From contig DXFC01000012.1 of assembly GCA_019114645.1 (NCBI GenBank), forward strand, positions 1 to 5,167: a DNA stretch of 5,167 nt. The letters are read 5' to 3'. The stretch is from Candidatus Halomonas stercoripullorum (lineage in GTDB: Bacteria > Pseudomonadota > Gammaproteobacteria > Pseudomonadales > Halomonadaceae). The notes under the pieces were generated by a model that was not told where the DNA came from, did no database searches, and worked only from the letters and a program-made list of their open reading frames with translations. How positions within the stretch are numbered: the stretch's first letter is position 1; each line of letters starts with the position of its first letter. Shown in pieces: positions 1 to 5,167 of this stretch. The translations under genes were made by a program, and so were the position numbers.

Positions 1-64
1 CCGAAACCCGTGCATGCCCTGCGCCATGCTCAATGACGGCGCGCTGTTCCCGGGTCAGTTTCAC
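1..64 (-). CDS. Superfamily I (UvrD/Rep-like) DNA helicase, N-terminal fragment
   Basis: Only the first 21 codons are inside the window; the gene continues past position 1. It starts at a GTG (64-62) that overlaps the TGA stop of the DUF1285 gene in a GTGA, a common sign of translational coupling. A weak GAGG lies 4 nt upstream of the GTG. The visible peptide begins VKLTREQRAVIEH and continues GAGHARVS. The L-T-x-E-Q-x-A-V pattern matches the Q-motif that opens SF1A helicases such as UvrD, Rep and PcrA, where the glutamine contacts the adenine of ATP. The Walker A loop should follow within about ten residues but is outside the window. From family knowledge the product would be an ATP-dependent 3'-5' DNA translocase or helicase acting in repair or replication restart. 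The subfamily cannot be told from this fragment, and the assignment rests on one short motif. Confidence 0.68.
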   Translation of the reverse strand, partial: MKLTREQRAVIEHGAGHARVS

Positions 65-618
65 GTGGCCTCGGTGGGCAATTCACCCAACACTTGCCAA
101 ACGCCAGCGCTGGTCAAGCCAACCTCGGTCACACCCCCTGGCTGTTGACGTAATTCGGCTTGCTCGACCAAGCGGTAATAGAGGTTGCGTCCCAGCCGGG
201 CACTGAGGCCGGCACGCACCGGCACTTCCGGCACTTGCTCCCCATCAGGAGTCACGGTCACTTGCAGACAGTGCTCGGCATCTAGTGGCACTGGGTCCCC
301 CACGTTAGTGGTTAGCCACCAGCAATCTACGCTTTCTTCATGATCGGCATCCACGATGATGAAGGGATGGTCGACCACATGGATACGCTGTTTCTCCACC
401 GGGGTGACAAGGTAGTAATGACCATCCACTTCCCGCCGCAGCAGGGTCGACAGCAACCGTACCAGACGCGGCCGGGCAATCTCGCTGCCTTCATGCCACC
501 AGCGTCCGTCAGCGGCAATCGTCAGATCCATCTGACCTACCTGTGTCGGTTGCCAGTTCTCCACAGGCGGAATCTGTCCATCGGGCTCAATATGCTTGAG
601 CAGCGGATCAAGGTTCAT
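61..618 (-). CDS. DUF1285 family protein of unknown function
   Basis: A 185-residue soluble protein with no signal peptide or membrane segment. It shows the blocks I associate with DUF1285: PPVENWQP (residues 17-24), a G-x-M-D-L-x-I-x-x-D-G-x-W segment (28-40), ARPRLVRLLSTLLRR (48-62) and YYLVTPVEK (68-76). Length fits the family. The molecular function is not established. A beta-barrel-like fold has been described for structural-genomics members, but I recall no assigned activity. The ATG (618-616) sits 3 nt after the tatD stop with no clear Shine-Dalgarno, so translation probably depends on ribosomes finishing tatD. The TGA overlaps the GTG of the helicase gene. This tight packing suggests it is made together with a DNA nuclease-like enzyme and a helicase. 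That is context only, not proof of a nucleic-acid role. Confidence 0.9.
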   Translation of the reverse strand: MNLDPLLKHIEPDGQIPPVENWQPTQVGQMDLTIAADGRWWHEGSEIARPRLVRLLSTLLRREVDGHYYLVTPVEKQRIHVVDHPFIIVDADHEESVDCWWLTTNVGDPVPLDAEHCLQVTVTPDGEQVPEVPVRAGLSARLGRNLYYRLVEQAELRQQPGGVTEVGLTSAGVWQVLGELPTEAT

Positions 619-621
619 CTG

Positions 622-1467
622 TTATACCAGCCCGGCTCTGACCAGCGCTTCACGGGCAGCACTGGATGGCTCCGGTGCAGCCCCCCGGAACAGTCGGTAA
701 AAATTGGCGGTGGTCTGCATGGCCACCTCTTCAAGGCTGATACCCCGTTCGCGGGCAATGCATTGCGCCACTTCTACGACCCAGGCCGGCTCATTGGGCT
801 TGCCCCGATACGGCACCGGAGCCAGATAGGGGCTGTCCGTCTCGATCAGCAGACGGTCGAGAGGCACGCGACGCGCCACCTCACGCAATTGCTCGGCAGT
901 CCGGAAGGTGGTAATCCCCGAAAAGGAGATATAAAAGCCATGACGTACCGCTTCCCGCGCCATTTCCAGATCTTCAGTGAAGCAGTGCATGACACCACCG
1001 ATGGCCGGGTCGCTATGCTCGCGAATCAGCGCCAAGGTCTCCTCCCGAGCTTGGCGACTGTGCACGATCACCGGCAACTCCAGCTCTGTGGCCGCAATCA
1101 ACTGACGCCGGAAGCGTTCGAGCTGGACCTCGCGTGACGGCACACGGTCAGGCGTCTTGTCCAGGTAGTGGTAATCCAGGCCGCACTCACCAATGGCGAC
1201 GGCAGCGTAACGCTCCGCAGCTTCCTTGATCTCGTCGATCTCGGGCTCATGGTCAAGCAGCTGCATCGGATGCACCCCGGCGGAGATCGCCACATCGTCG
1301 TGCTCACGTGCAATGCTGGCCAACCTCGGCATGTCCTCCAGCGTGACTGCAATGGCCAGGAATTGGCGCACATCGCGGGCTCGGGCCGCCTCCAGGGCAG
1401 CAGCCAGGCTGCCGTTGTGGCTAGCAGGGTCAAGGCGATCAAGGTGGCAATGGGAATCAACAAACAT
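622..1467 (-). CDS. ycfH: TatD-family metal-dependent DNase/hydrolase (YcfH type)
   Basis: A 281-residue TIM-barrel amidohydrolase-like protein. All expected metal ligands are present: the His-x-His pair H6 and H8 in VDSHCHLD, E94 in GECGLDYH, H136 in VIVHSR, H161 in MHCFTED and D211 in ETDSPYLAPVP. Family members bind two divalent metals. E. coli TatD is a 3'-5' exonuclease, and YcfH is a paralogue encoded just downstream of holB. The match to YcfH (FYISFSGI, ETDSPYLAPVP, the same operon position) is closer than to TatD itself. Here pilZ is interposed between holB and this gene. The ATG at 1467 puts the family N-terminus MFVDSHCHLD right at the start, so the start is secure although no good Shine-Dalgarno precedes it. 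The C-terminus is about 16 residues longer than E. coli YcfH (recalled as 265 residues). The true substrate of this subgroup is not certain; DNA hydrolysis is inferred from the family. Confidence 0.95.
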   Translation of the reverse strand: MFVDSHCHLDRLDPASHNGSLAAALEAARARDVRQFLAIAVTLEDMPRLASIAREHDDVAISAGVHPMQLLDHEPEIDEIKEAAERYAAVAIGECGLDYHYLDKTPDRVPSREVQLERFRRQLIAATELELPVIVHSRQAREETLALIREHSDPAIGGVMHCFTEDLEMAREAVRHGFYISFSGITTFRTAEQLREVARRVPLDRLLIETDSPYLAPVPYRGKPNEPAWVVEVAQCIARERGISLEEVAMQTTANFYRLFRGAAPEPSSAAREALVRAGLV

Positions 1468-1531
1468 GCTTGGCAGTAACTCTTGGGTAGAACATTTCCG
1501 GGCTCGTGACGTACCGCTAGTTTACGAGGAT
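1468..1531. other. Largest intergenic gap (pilZ-tatD), 64 nt, no clear signal
   Basis: This is the only gap above 40 nt in the window. It contains no intrinsic terminator: the best stem is 5 bp (CTCGT at 1503-1507 with ACGAG at 1524-1528) around a 16-nt loop, without a T tract. No Shine-Dalgarno is obvious before the tatD ATG. A TATAAA on the minus strand (1536-1531) overlaps the pilZ stop but has no matching -35 box at 16-18 nt. Confidence 0.5.
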
Positions 1532-1867
1532 TTATAGCGTATAGCTTGGCACACTCTCGTTTAGTTGATCAGCCAGCAACGTTTCGATGTGTTCACGCAA
1601 GCTTTGTTCAGCCTGACTGAAGTGGAGCCCGATACCAGGCACGCGCTGCCCTGTGACACCCTCTGGCGACACCCATACGACTTCACCCGTGAGCTGGCGA
1701 TGCACGGTCTCACCCGGCAAGGTGAGTTGCAGGTCCACACTCTGGCCTAATTCGTAACGGTCGCACGTGGTGATGAAGATACCGCCCTGATCCAGCAGCG
1801 GCATGTAGGCGGCGAGTAACGCCTGCTCATCCTTGAGCACCAAGGTCAGTGTTTCCCGTGACATCAT
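1532..1867 (-). CDS. pilZ: Type IV pilus assembly protein PilZ (non-canonical PilZ domain)
   Basis: A 111-residue single-domain PilZ protein. It resembles P. aeruginosa PilZ in AAYMPLLDQGGIFI (19-32), YELG (38-41), GEVVWVSPEG (61-70) and PGIGLHF (77-83), and is close to it in length (118 by recollection). The canonical c-di-GMP motifs, RxxxR near the N-terminus and D/NxSxxG, are absent; the second position reads LLDQGGIFI. This is the state known for PilZ itself, which does not bind the nucleotide but works with the PilB ATPase and FimX-type proteins in pilus extension. It should be cytoplasmic at the pilus base. The ATG at 1867 is chosen because AAAGGAAG (1881-1874) lies 6 nt upstream; an adjacent ATG (1864) and a TTG (1870) are alternatives. 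It lies 36 nt after holB. Its pilus role here is inferred, since no other pilus gene is in view. Confidence 0.93.
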   Translation of the reverse strand: MMSRETLTLVLKDEQALLAAYMPLLDQGGIFITTCDRYELGQSVDLQLTLPGETVHRQLTGEVVWVSPEGVTGQRVPGIGLHFSQAEQSLREHIETLLADQLNESVPSYTL

Positions 1868-1873
1868 CAAACG

Positions 1874-1881
1874 CTTCCTTT
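1874..1881 (-). promoter_or_regulatory. Ribosome binding site of pilZ
   Basis: Minus-strand AAAGGAAG, 6 nt before the ATG at 1867 and 9 nt before the second ATG at 1864. It lies in the 36-nt holB-pilZ gap, so pilZ has its own initiation site and does not depend on strict coupling to holB. It makes the TTG at 1870 (3-nt spacing) the least likely of the three candidate starts. Confidence 0.7.
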
Positions 1882-1903
1882 CGTCCTGTTCAAACCACCC
1901 GGC

Positions 1904-2899
1904 TTATGAGCGCAGCAGGGTCGACCAGCGAATCAACCAGGCCTCCAGCACCAACTGCGGATTGGGATTACTGCCCGCAGCCAGTAGCCGGCGCTGCTCA
2001 CGGGCGAAATCCAGTAGCCGGAACCAGTCTCGTACCCGGGCATTCTTGACGGCCTGACGATAGAGCGGCAGCAAATCAGGGTTGCGAACCTCGGTGGCCA
2101 CACCAGACAAGCCCAGGCGAATCAGGTCCTCGAGCCAGGCGATACCGTACCATAGTATGGACTCCAGAGCGTGGCGGTCGAGGCGTGCCGCCTCGGCCAC
2201 CGGCTCGGCACCACGCACCAGAGCGTCGAAGGTTTCATGCAGTTGTTGGCGCAGGGCACGTGCTTCCGGTGCGGCCAGCTCTACTGCCAATAGTGGCAGC
2301 CCGCCCGCGACCTGGAGCCAAAACTCAGCCTCGTCATGGCCGCCCAGGCGCTGCGCCAGCCACTCCAGGCTCTGCGTACGCTCGGGAAACGGCAGTTCCC
2401 AGTGCTGACAGCGCGAGCGGATAGTGGCCAACAGCCGCGATGGTACATCCGCCAGCAACAAAAACTGCGTTCGGCTGCCTGGTTCTTCCAGACTCTTGAG
2501 CAGGGCATTGGCCGCGGCCAGGTTCATGGCCTCGGCCGGGGCCAGCACAATCACGCGATGACCGCCCTGTTGAGCCGTCTGGGCGATGAAGGCGTTAATT
2601 TCGCGAATGGGATCGACACGGATCTGGCGCTTGCCCTCTTCCGGCGCAACGCGTAACAGATCGGGATGGTAGCCGGCAGCCAGCATTTCGCAGCCATGAC
2701 ACTCTCCGCAGGCGATCTCTCCCGTGGCCGTACACAATAGCCGTGCCAGTATCGCCTCGGCAAAGCGCTGCTTGCCGCTACCCCGGGGGCCCGAAAGTAA
2801 CAGCGCATGCGGCAATCGCTCATTACGCTGCAGCGTCAGGAATTGCTGCCATATCGGCATTTGCCAAGGGAGTGGTGTCGCCGTGGCTAGGTCACTCAT
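1904..2899 (-). CDS. holB: DNA polymerase III delta-prime subunit (clamp loader)
   Basis: A 331-residue AAA+ clamp-loader subunit. With gamma/tau and delta it forms the complex that loads the beta sliding clamp. The order of motifs is: P-loop-like SGPRGSGKQ (36-44); a zinc module of C56, C64, C67 and C70 in CGECHGC context; HPD (78-80); VIVLAPAEAMN (116-126); NALLKSLEEPG (131-141); and the RSRC arginine-finger motif (161-164). The P-loop keeps its lysine but has Gln where Ser/Thr is needed, and no acidic Walker B pair is seen. That fits delta-prime being a non-ATPase subunit that supplies an arginine finger to its neighbour. The C-terminal third is a poorly conserved helical collar region. 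The chosen ATG (2899-2897) overlaps the tmk TGA as ATGA. An in-frame ATG at 2905 and TTG at 2929 would add 2 or 10 residues to the N-terminus. A GGGA lies 6 nt upstream of the chosen ATG. Confidence 0.95.
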   Translation of the reverse strand: MSDLATATPLPWQMPIWQQFLTLQRNERLPHALLLSGPRGSGKQRFAEAILARLLCTATGEIACGECHGCEMLAAGYHPDLLRVAPEEGKRQIRVDPIREINAFIAQTAQQGGHRVIVLAPAEAMNLAAANALLKSLEEPGSRTQFLLLADVPSRLLATIRSRCQHWELPFPERTQSLEWLAQRLGGHDEAEFWLQVAGGLPLLAVELAAPEARALRQQLHETFDALVRGAEPVAEAARLDRHALESILWYGIAWLEDLIRLGLSGVATEVRNPDLLPLYRQAVKNARVRDWFRLLDFAREQRRLLAAGSNPNPQLVLEAWLIRWSTLLRS

Positions 2900-3549
2900 A
2901 ACCATTCCCGGGTGCGCTCTTCCAGACAAGTAGCAAGCGCCGCCTGCACCGTCTCCAGCGATGCGGAAACATCAATTACCGCCACCCGCTCCGGTGCCTG
3001 GGCAGCACATGACAGATACTCCCGGCGTACCGCCTCAAAAAAGTCCGCCTGCTCCTGTTCAAAGCGATCCTTGATCTCCCCTTTCGTCTGCAAGCGCCCC
3101 TGCAAACGCTGCTGTGCGGCGGACACCGGCATATCGAGGAGCAGGGTAAGATCGGGCTCAAGGCCTTGCTGGACGAAGCGCTCAAGCTCGGCAATGCGCG
3201 CCCGGGCAATGCCCCGGCCTCCGCCTTGATAGGCGAAAGTGGCATCGGTAAACCGGTCACAAAGCACCCAGGCGCCCCGCTCCAGGGCCGGGCGAATCTT
3301 CTGGGCCAGATGCTGGGCCCGCGCGGCAAACACCAAGAGTAGCTCGGCATCGGCATCCAACGGTTCATCGAATGCCGCAGAAAGCAGCAGCTCACGGATG
3401 GCCTCGGCACGCGGCGTCCCCCCTGGCTCGCGGGTACAAACCACCTCGACACCACGTGACCTCAGCCACTCTGCCACCCACGCCAGGTTGGTCGACTTGC
3501 CAACACCCTCGCTGCCCTCCAGGGTGATAAAGCGTCCACGCTGTTGCAT
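2896..3549 (-). CDS. tmk: Thymidylate kinase (dTMP kinase)
   Basis: A 217-residue cytoplasmic enzyme that phosphorylates dTMP to dTDP with ATP, an essential step of dTTP supply. Motifs in order: the P-loop GSEGVGKST (12-20), TREPGGTP (39-46), FAARAQH (74-80), the DRFTD signature (98-102), YQGGGRG (107-113), and a LID region rich in Arg/Lys ending in DRFEQE (161-166). The P-loop has no arginine and the basic residues are in the LID, the arrangement of bacterial type II enzymes. The LID looks a few residues longer than in E. coli or P. aeruginosa. The ATG at 3549 has AAGGGAG (3561-3555) 5 nt upstream and matches family N-termini. A TTG at 3570 would add seven unconserved residues and swallow that ribosome site. 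It lies 38 nt after mltG and overlaps holB by ATGA. Confidence 0.96.
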   Translation of the reverse strand: MQQRGRFITLEGSEGVGKSTNLAWVAEWLRSRGVEVVCTREPGGTPRAEAIRELLLSAAFDEPLDADAELLLVFAARAQHLAQKIRPALERGAWVLCDRFTDATFAYQGGGRGIARARIAELERFVQQGLEPDLTLLLDMPVSAAQQRLQGRLQTKGEIKDRFEQEQADFFEAVRREYLSCAAQAPERVAVIDVSASLETVQAALATCLEERTREWL

Positions 3550-3554
3550 CACGA

Positions 3555-3561
3555 CTCCCTT
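3555..3561 (-). promoter_or_regulatory. Ribosome binding site that decides the tmk start
   Basis: Minus-strand AAGGGAG, 5 nt before the ATG at 3549. This near-ideal spacing supports ATG 3549 over the in-frame TTG at 3570, which lies upstream of the site and would place it inside the coding region. Confidence 0.75.
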
Positions 3562-3577
3562 GATGTTCAACCGCGCT

Positions 3578-3594
3578 CCGTTAACCCCTAACGG
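3578..3594 (-). repeat. Short inverted repeat spanning the mltG stop codon
   Basis: On the plus strand, CCGTTA (3578-3583), a 5-nt loop, then TAACGG (3589-3594): a perfect 6-bp stem. In the transcript the mltG UAG falls in the stem and loop. No run of U follows, so it is not a standard intrinsic terminator. It may be chance or a small mRNA structure between mltG and tmk. Confidence 0.35.
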
Positions 3595-4592
3595 TTACGG
3601 ATATAACGATTCACGGCGTTATTATGTTCGCGCAACGTACGCGAGAAATGATGCGTACCATCTCCCCGCGAGACAAAGTACAGCGTTTCACCCGGCAGTG
3701 GATTAACCGCCGCTTCTAGTGAAGCCCGGCCCGGCATGGCAATCGGGGTTGGTGGCATGCCATCGATAACGTAGGTGTTGTACGGCGTGGCTTCACGCAA
3801 GTCGGCGCGAGTGATACGCCCTTCGTAACGCTCGCCCATGCCATAAATGACCGTGGGGTCAGTTTGCAAACGCATGCCCCGCTCCATGCGGCGCTTGAAC
3901 ACTCCGGCAATTTCGGGACGTTCTTCGGGCGCGCCGGTTTCGCGCTCAATCAGCGAAGCCATGATCAGGGCTTCATAGGGCGACTCAATGGTCAAGTCGT
4001 CGTTACGCCCTTCCCATACCTCGTCGAGCACTCGCTCCATGCGTGCCAGCGCCTGGCGCAGGATATCGAGATCACTCATTCCCTTATGGTAACGATACGT
4101 ATCAGGAAAGAACCAGCCTTCCGGATGCTGCCCTTCACGCTCCAATAGAGCCATGATCTCGCTGTCATCGAGCCCCTGAGTCACGTTTTCAAGCTTGGGG
4201 GCCGCGTCAAGCCGGGCACGCATCTGGCGAAAGGTCCAGCCTTCGGGAATTGTCAGCGGGTAAGTCACGACCTGGTCACTGCCAAGCAGCGCTATCAGCT
4301 CACGCCCGCTCATGCCGGGCTCCAGCATGTACTCTCCCACCCTGAGCTGGGGAATCGACTCCGGCTCGATACGGGTCAGCAAGCGAAACGCCCATTCGTC
4401 CTTGATCACACCACGTGCCGTCAAATCACTGATGACCCGGTGATAACCCGCTCCCCGTGGCACTTCGTAAAGTGATTCTTCGGCAATGGCTATAGGGGCC
4501 TCCAGGCGGCTCTCCCAGTAGCGATAGCCGGCAAAGGCCGCTACCGCTGCAACCACAACCAGGATTAGAAAAAACTTTACCAATCGCAGCAT
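3588..4592 (-). CDS. mltG: Endolytic murein transglycosylase MltG
   Basis: A 334-residue inner-membrane protein (E. coli MltG/YceG is of similar length, about 340). It cleaves nascent glycan strands inside the chain, producing 1,6-anhydro ends and influencing glycan length. Residues 4-22 form one hydrophobic segment after a short basic N-terminus, so the protein is anchored with the rest in the periplasm. A LysM-like region follows (about 40-95), with PRGAGYHRVISDL and RVGEYML. The YceG catalytic domain shows HPEGWFFPDTYRY (156-168), MASLIERETG (211-220, holding the catalytic Glu, E218 in E. coli numbering), GMRLQTDPTVIYGMGERY (239-256), PYNTY (270-274) and a C-terminal HHFSRTLREHN. The ATG at 4592 lies inside the pabC end (16-nt overlap). 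GAGGAAGG (4603-4596) sits 3 nt upstream, within pabC coding sequence, and the start puts the membrane anchor right at the N-terminus. Confidence 0.97.
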   Translation of the reverse strand: MLRLVKFFLILVVVAAVAAFAGYRYWESRLEAPIAIAEESLYEVPRGAGYHRVISDLTARGVIKDEWAFRLLTRIEPESIPQLRVGEYMLEPGMSGRELIALLGSDQVVTYPLTIPEGWTFRQMRARLDAAPKLENVTQGLDDSEIMALLEREGQHPEGWFFPDTYRYHKGMSDLDILRQALARMERVLDEVWEGRNDDLTIESPYEALIMASLIERETGAPEERPEIAGVFKRRMERGMRLQTDPTVIYGMGERYEGRITRADLREATPYNTYVIDGMPPTPIAMPGRASLEAAVNPLPGETLYFVSRGDGTHHFSRTLREHNNAVNRYIRNR

Positions 4593-5167
4593 TCGCCTTC
4601 CTCGCCAATCGCCGGATAGCCTAACAGCGCATGAGCCTCTCGCTGCAAGGTTCGCCGACTTGCCTTCAGCACCCAGCTGCGCTGCCGGACACCTTCACTG
4701 TCATCGAGACGTACCACGGGCCAAAGCCCCTGTACCGAATTACCCAGCCAGACACTTTCCGCCTCTTTCAGCACTTCCGGCCCCAGCGTGACCTCGACGA
4801 TCGGCAGCCGCTGCATCAAGGCTGCCCGCAGTGTGCCGGCCACGCCACAGCCATCGAGCCGGGGAGTCTCCCAGACCCCATGGCGATACCAGAAAAGATT
4901 CATGCTGGTGGCTTCTACCAACTTGCCCTGGCTGTCACAGAGCAATCCCTCGACCACATCAGGATCGTGCCATTCGTTGCGGGCCAGTACATTCTCAAGC
5001 CGATTGAGATGCTTGAGCCCGGCGAGTGCCGGTTGAATACCCAGCCTCAAATAACACAACCGGACCCGCACACCCTCTGTCCAATACTGAATCTGGGGCA
5101 CGAAGTCCGTTATTTGCCAGAGCAGTCGTGGTACGGATGGCATCGGCACGGAGTAACCGCGCCCGCC
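4577..5167 (-). CDS. pabC: Aminodeoxychorismate lyase PabC, 5'-truncated by the window edge
   Basis: The last 196 codons of a PLP-dependent fold-type IV enzyme that turns 4-amino-4-deoxychorismate into p-aminobenzoate and pyruvate for folate synthesis. The frame is open to base 5167. Its first residues, GGRGYS, match the mid-protein segment RGSGGRGYS of E. coli PabC, so about 100 N-terminal residues lie outside. Visible signatures are LAGLKHLNRLENVLAR (fragment residues 48-63), whose lysine (fragment residue 52, codon 5014-5012) should hold PLP; the Glu in EATSMNLFW (85-93); TPRLDGCGVAGTLR (101-114); and LGNSVQGLWPV near the C-terminus. The GTG at 5149 gives an apparent shorter ORF but is internal. 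The TAA (4579-4577) lies 16 nt inside mltG. Other fold-type IV transaminases (IlvE, Dat) are the main alternative, but the KHLNRLE block and the mltG-tmk-holB neighbourhood favour PabC. Confidence 0.93.
   Translation of the reverse strand, partial: GGRGYSVPMPSVPRLLWQITDFVPQIQYWTEGVRVRLCYLRLGIQPALAGLKHLNRLENVLARNEWHDPDVVEGLLCDSQGKLVEATSMNLFWYRHGVWETPRLDGCGVAGTLRAALMQRLPIVEVTLGPEVLKEAESVWLGNSVQGLWPVVRLDDSEGVRQRSWVLKASRRTLQREAHALLGYPAIGEEGECCDW
4596..4603 (-). promoter_or_regulatory. Ribosome binding site of mltG inside pabC
   Basis: Read on the minus strand this is GAGGAAGG, 3 nt before the mltG ATG at 4592 (the AGGA core is 6 nt away). It is embedded in the Gly-Glu-Glu-Gly codons of the pabC C-terminus. 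Start and stop of the two genes overlap, so mltG can initiate while pabC is being finished. It fixes the mltG start. Confidence 0.75.

Noticed and set aside
340..1137. Long plus-strand open frame (265 codons) antisense to the DUF1285 and TatD genes
   Set aside because: It is a frame shadow favoured by GC-rich codon bias. The peptide shows no family motifs, and the minus strand carries two well-supported genes across it.
1503..1528. CTCGT/ACGAG stem in the pilZ-tatD gap as a terminator
   Set aside because: The stem is only 5 bp with a 16-nt loop and no T tract follows in the direction of transcription.
1531..1560. AT-rich TATACGCTATAAA at the pilZ end as a possible internal promoter for tatD
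   Set aside because: The TATAAA resembles a -10 box, but no acceptable -35 hexamer is found 16-18 nt upstream. The codons are explained by the conserved PilZ C-terminus.
1981..2021. Direct repeat CCAGTAGCCGG (1981-1991 and 2011-2021) in holB
   Set aside because: Two 11-nt copies encode Arg-Leu-Leu-type segments in the helical C-terminal domain of HolB. There is no further copy nearby, so chance codon reuse is enough.
3239..3706. Plus-strand open frame of 155 codons antisense to tmk and mltG
   Set aside because: It has low-complexity Ser/Arg-rich composition, typical of a shadow frame, and runs opposite conserved motifs of tmk and mltG.
4904..4911. GCTGGTGG, the E. coli Chi octamer, on the plus strand within pabC
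   Set aside because: A single octamer is expected by chance in GC-rich coding DNA, and the Chi sequence of this organism is unknown.
1..5167. A search for a mobile element, defence system, CRISPR array, riboswitch or RNA gene
   Set aside because: Almost every base is inside a conserved housekeeping gene with tight spacing. No transposase, integrase, tRNA, repeat array or unexplained long gap is present.

Overview
The window is an ordinary chromosomal stretch of a gammaproteobacterium. All genes lie on the minus strand, so transcription runs from position 5167 towards 1. The sequence is GC-rich by eye, with GC-rich third codon positions. In transcription order the genes are pabC (5' end cut off), mltG, tmk, holB, pilZ, a TatD-family nuclease (ycfH type), a DUF1285 gene, and the first 21 codons of an SF1 (UvrD-like) helicase. 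The pabC-mltG-tmk-holB core is shared with E. coli. A pilZ gene between holB and tatD is the arrangement known from Pseudomonas aeruginosa and relatives. The protein sequences look like a Pseudomonadales/Oceanospirillales lineage; a Halomonas-like organism is my best guess, from general resemblance only.

Layout: 4577-5167 encodes the C-terminal two thirds of aminodeoxychorismate lyase (folate synthesis). Next come the membrane-anchored endolytic transglycosylase MltG (3588-4592), thymidylate kinase (2896-3549), DNA polymerase III delta-prime (1904-2899), a short PilZ protein (1532-1867), the TatD-like metallo-nuclease (622-1467), a DUF1285 protein (61-618) and the helicase start (1-64). Gaps are very small: pabC/mltG overlap by 16 nt, tmk/holB by an ATGA, and DUF1285/helicase by a GTGA. 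The largest gap is 64 nt (pilZ-tatD). I see no convincing internal terminator or promoter, so the set reads as one long operon whose promoter lies outside the window, upstream of pabC.

The genes share growth-related roles (folate and dTTP supply, clamp loading, cell-wall processing, DNA turnover) rather than one pathway. The outliers are PilZ, a type IV pilus assembly factor that lacks the c-di-GMP-binding residues, and the DUF1285 protein, whose function is unknown.

Three starts were moved or rejected. tmk should start at ATG 3549 and holB at ATG 2899, rather than at upstream TTG codons. The GTG at 5149 is not a pabC start, because the frame runs open to the window edge with conserved PabC sequence. 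I find no mobile element, CRISPR array, RNA gene or undescribed system here. The most useful leads are the DUF1285-helicase coupling and the non-canonical PilZ inside a replication/cell-wall operon.
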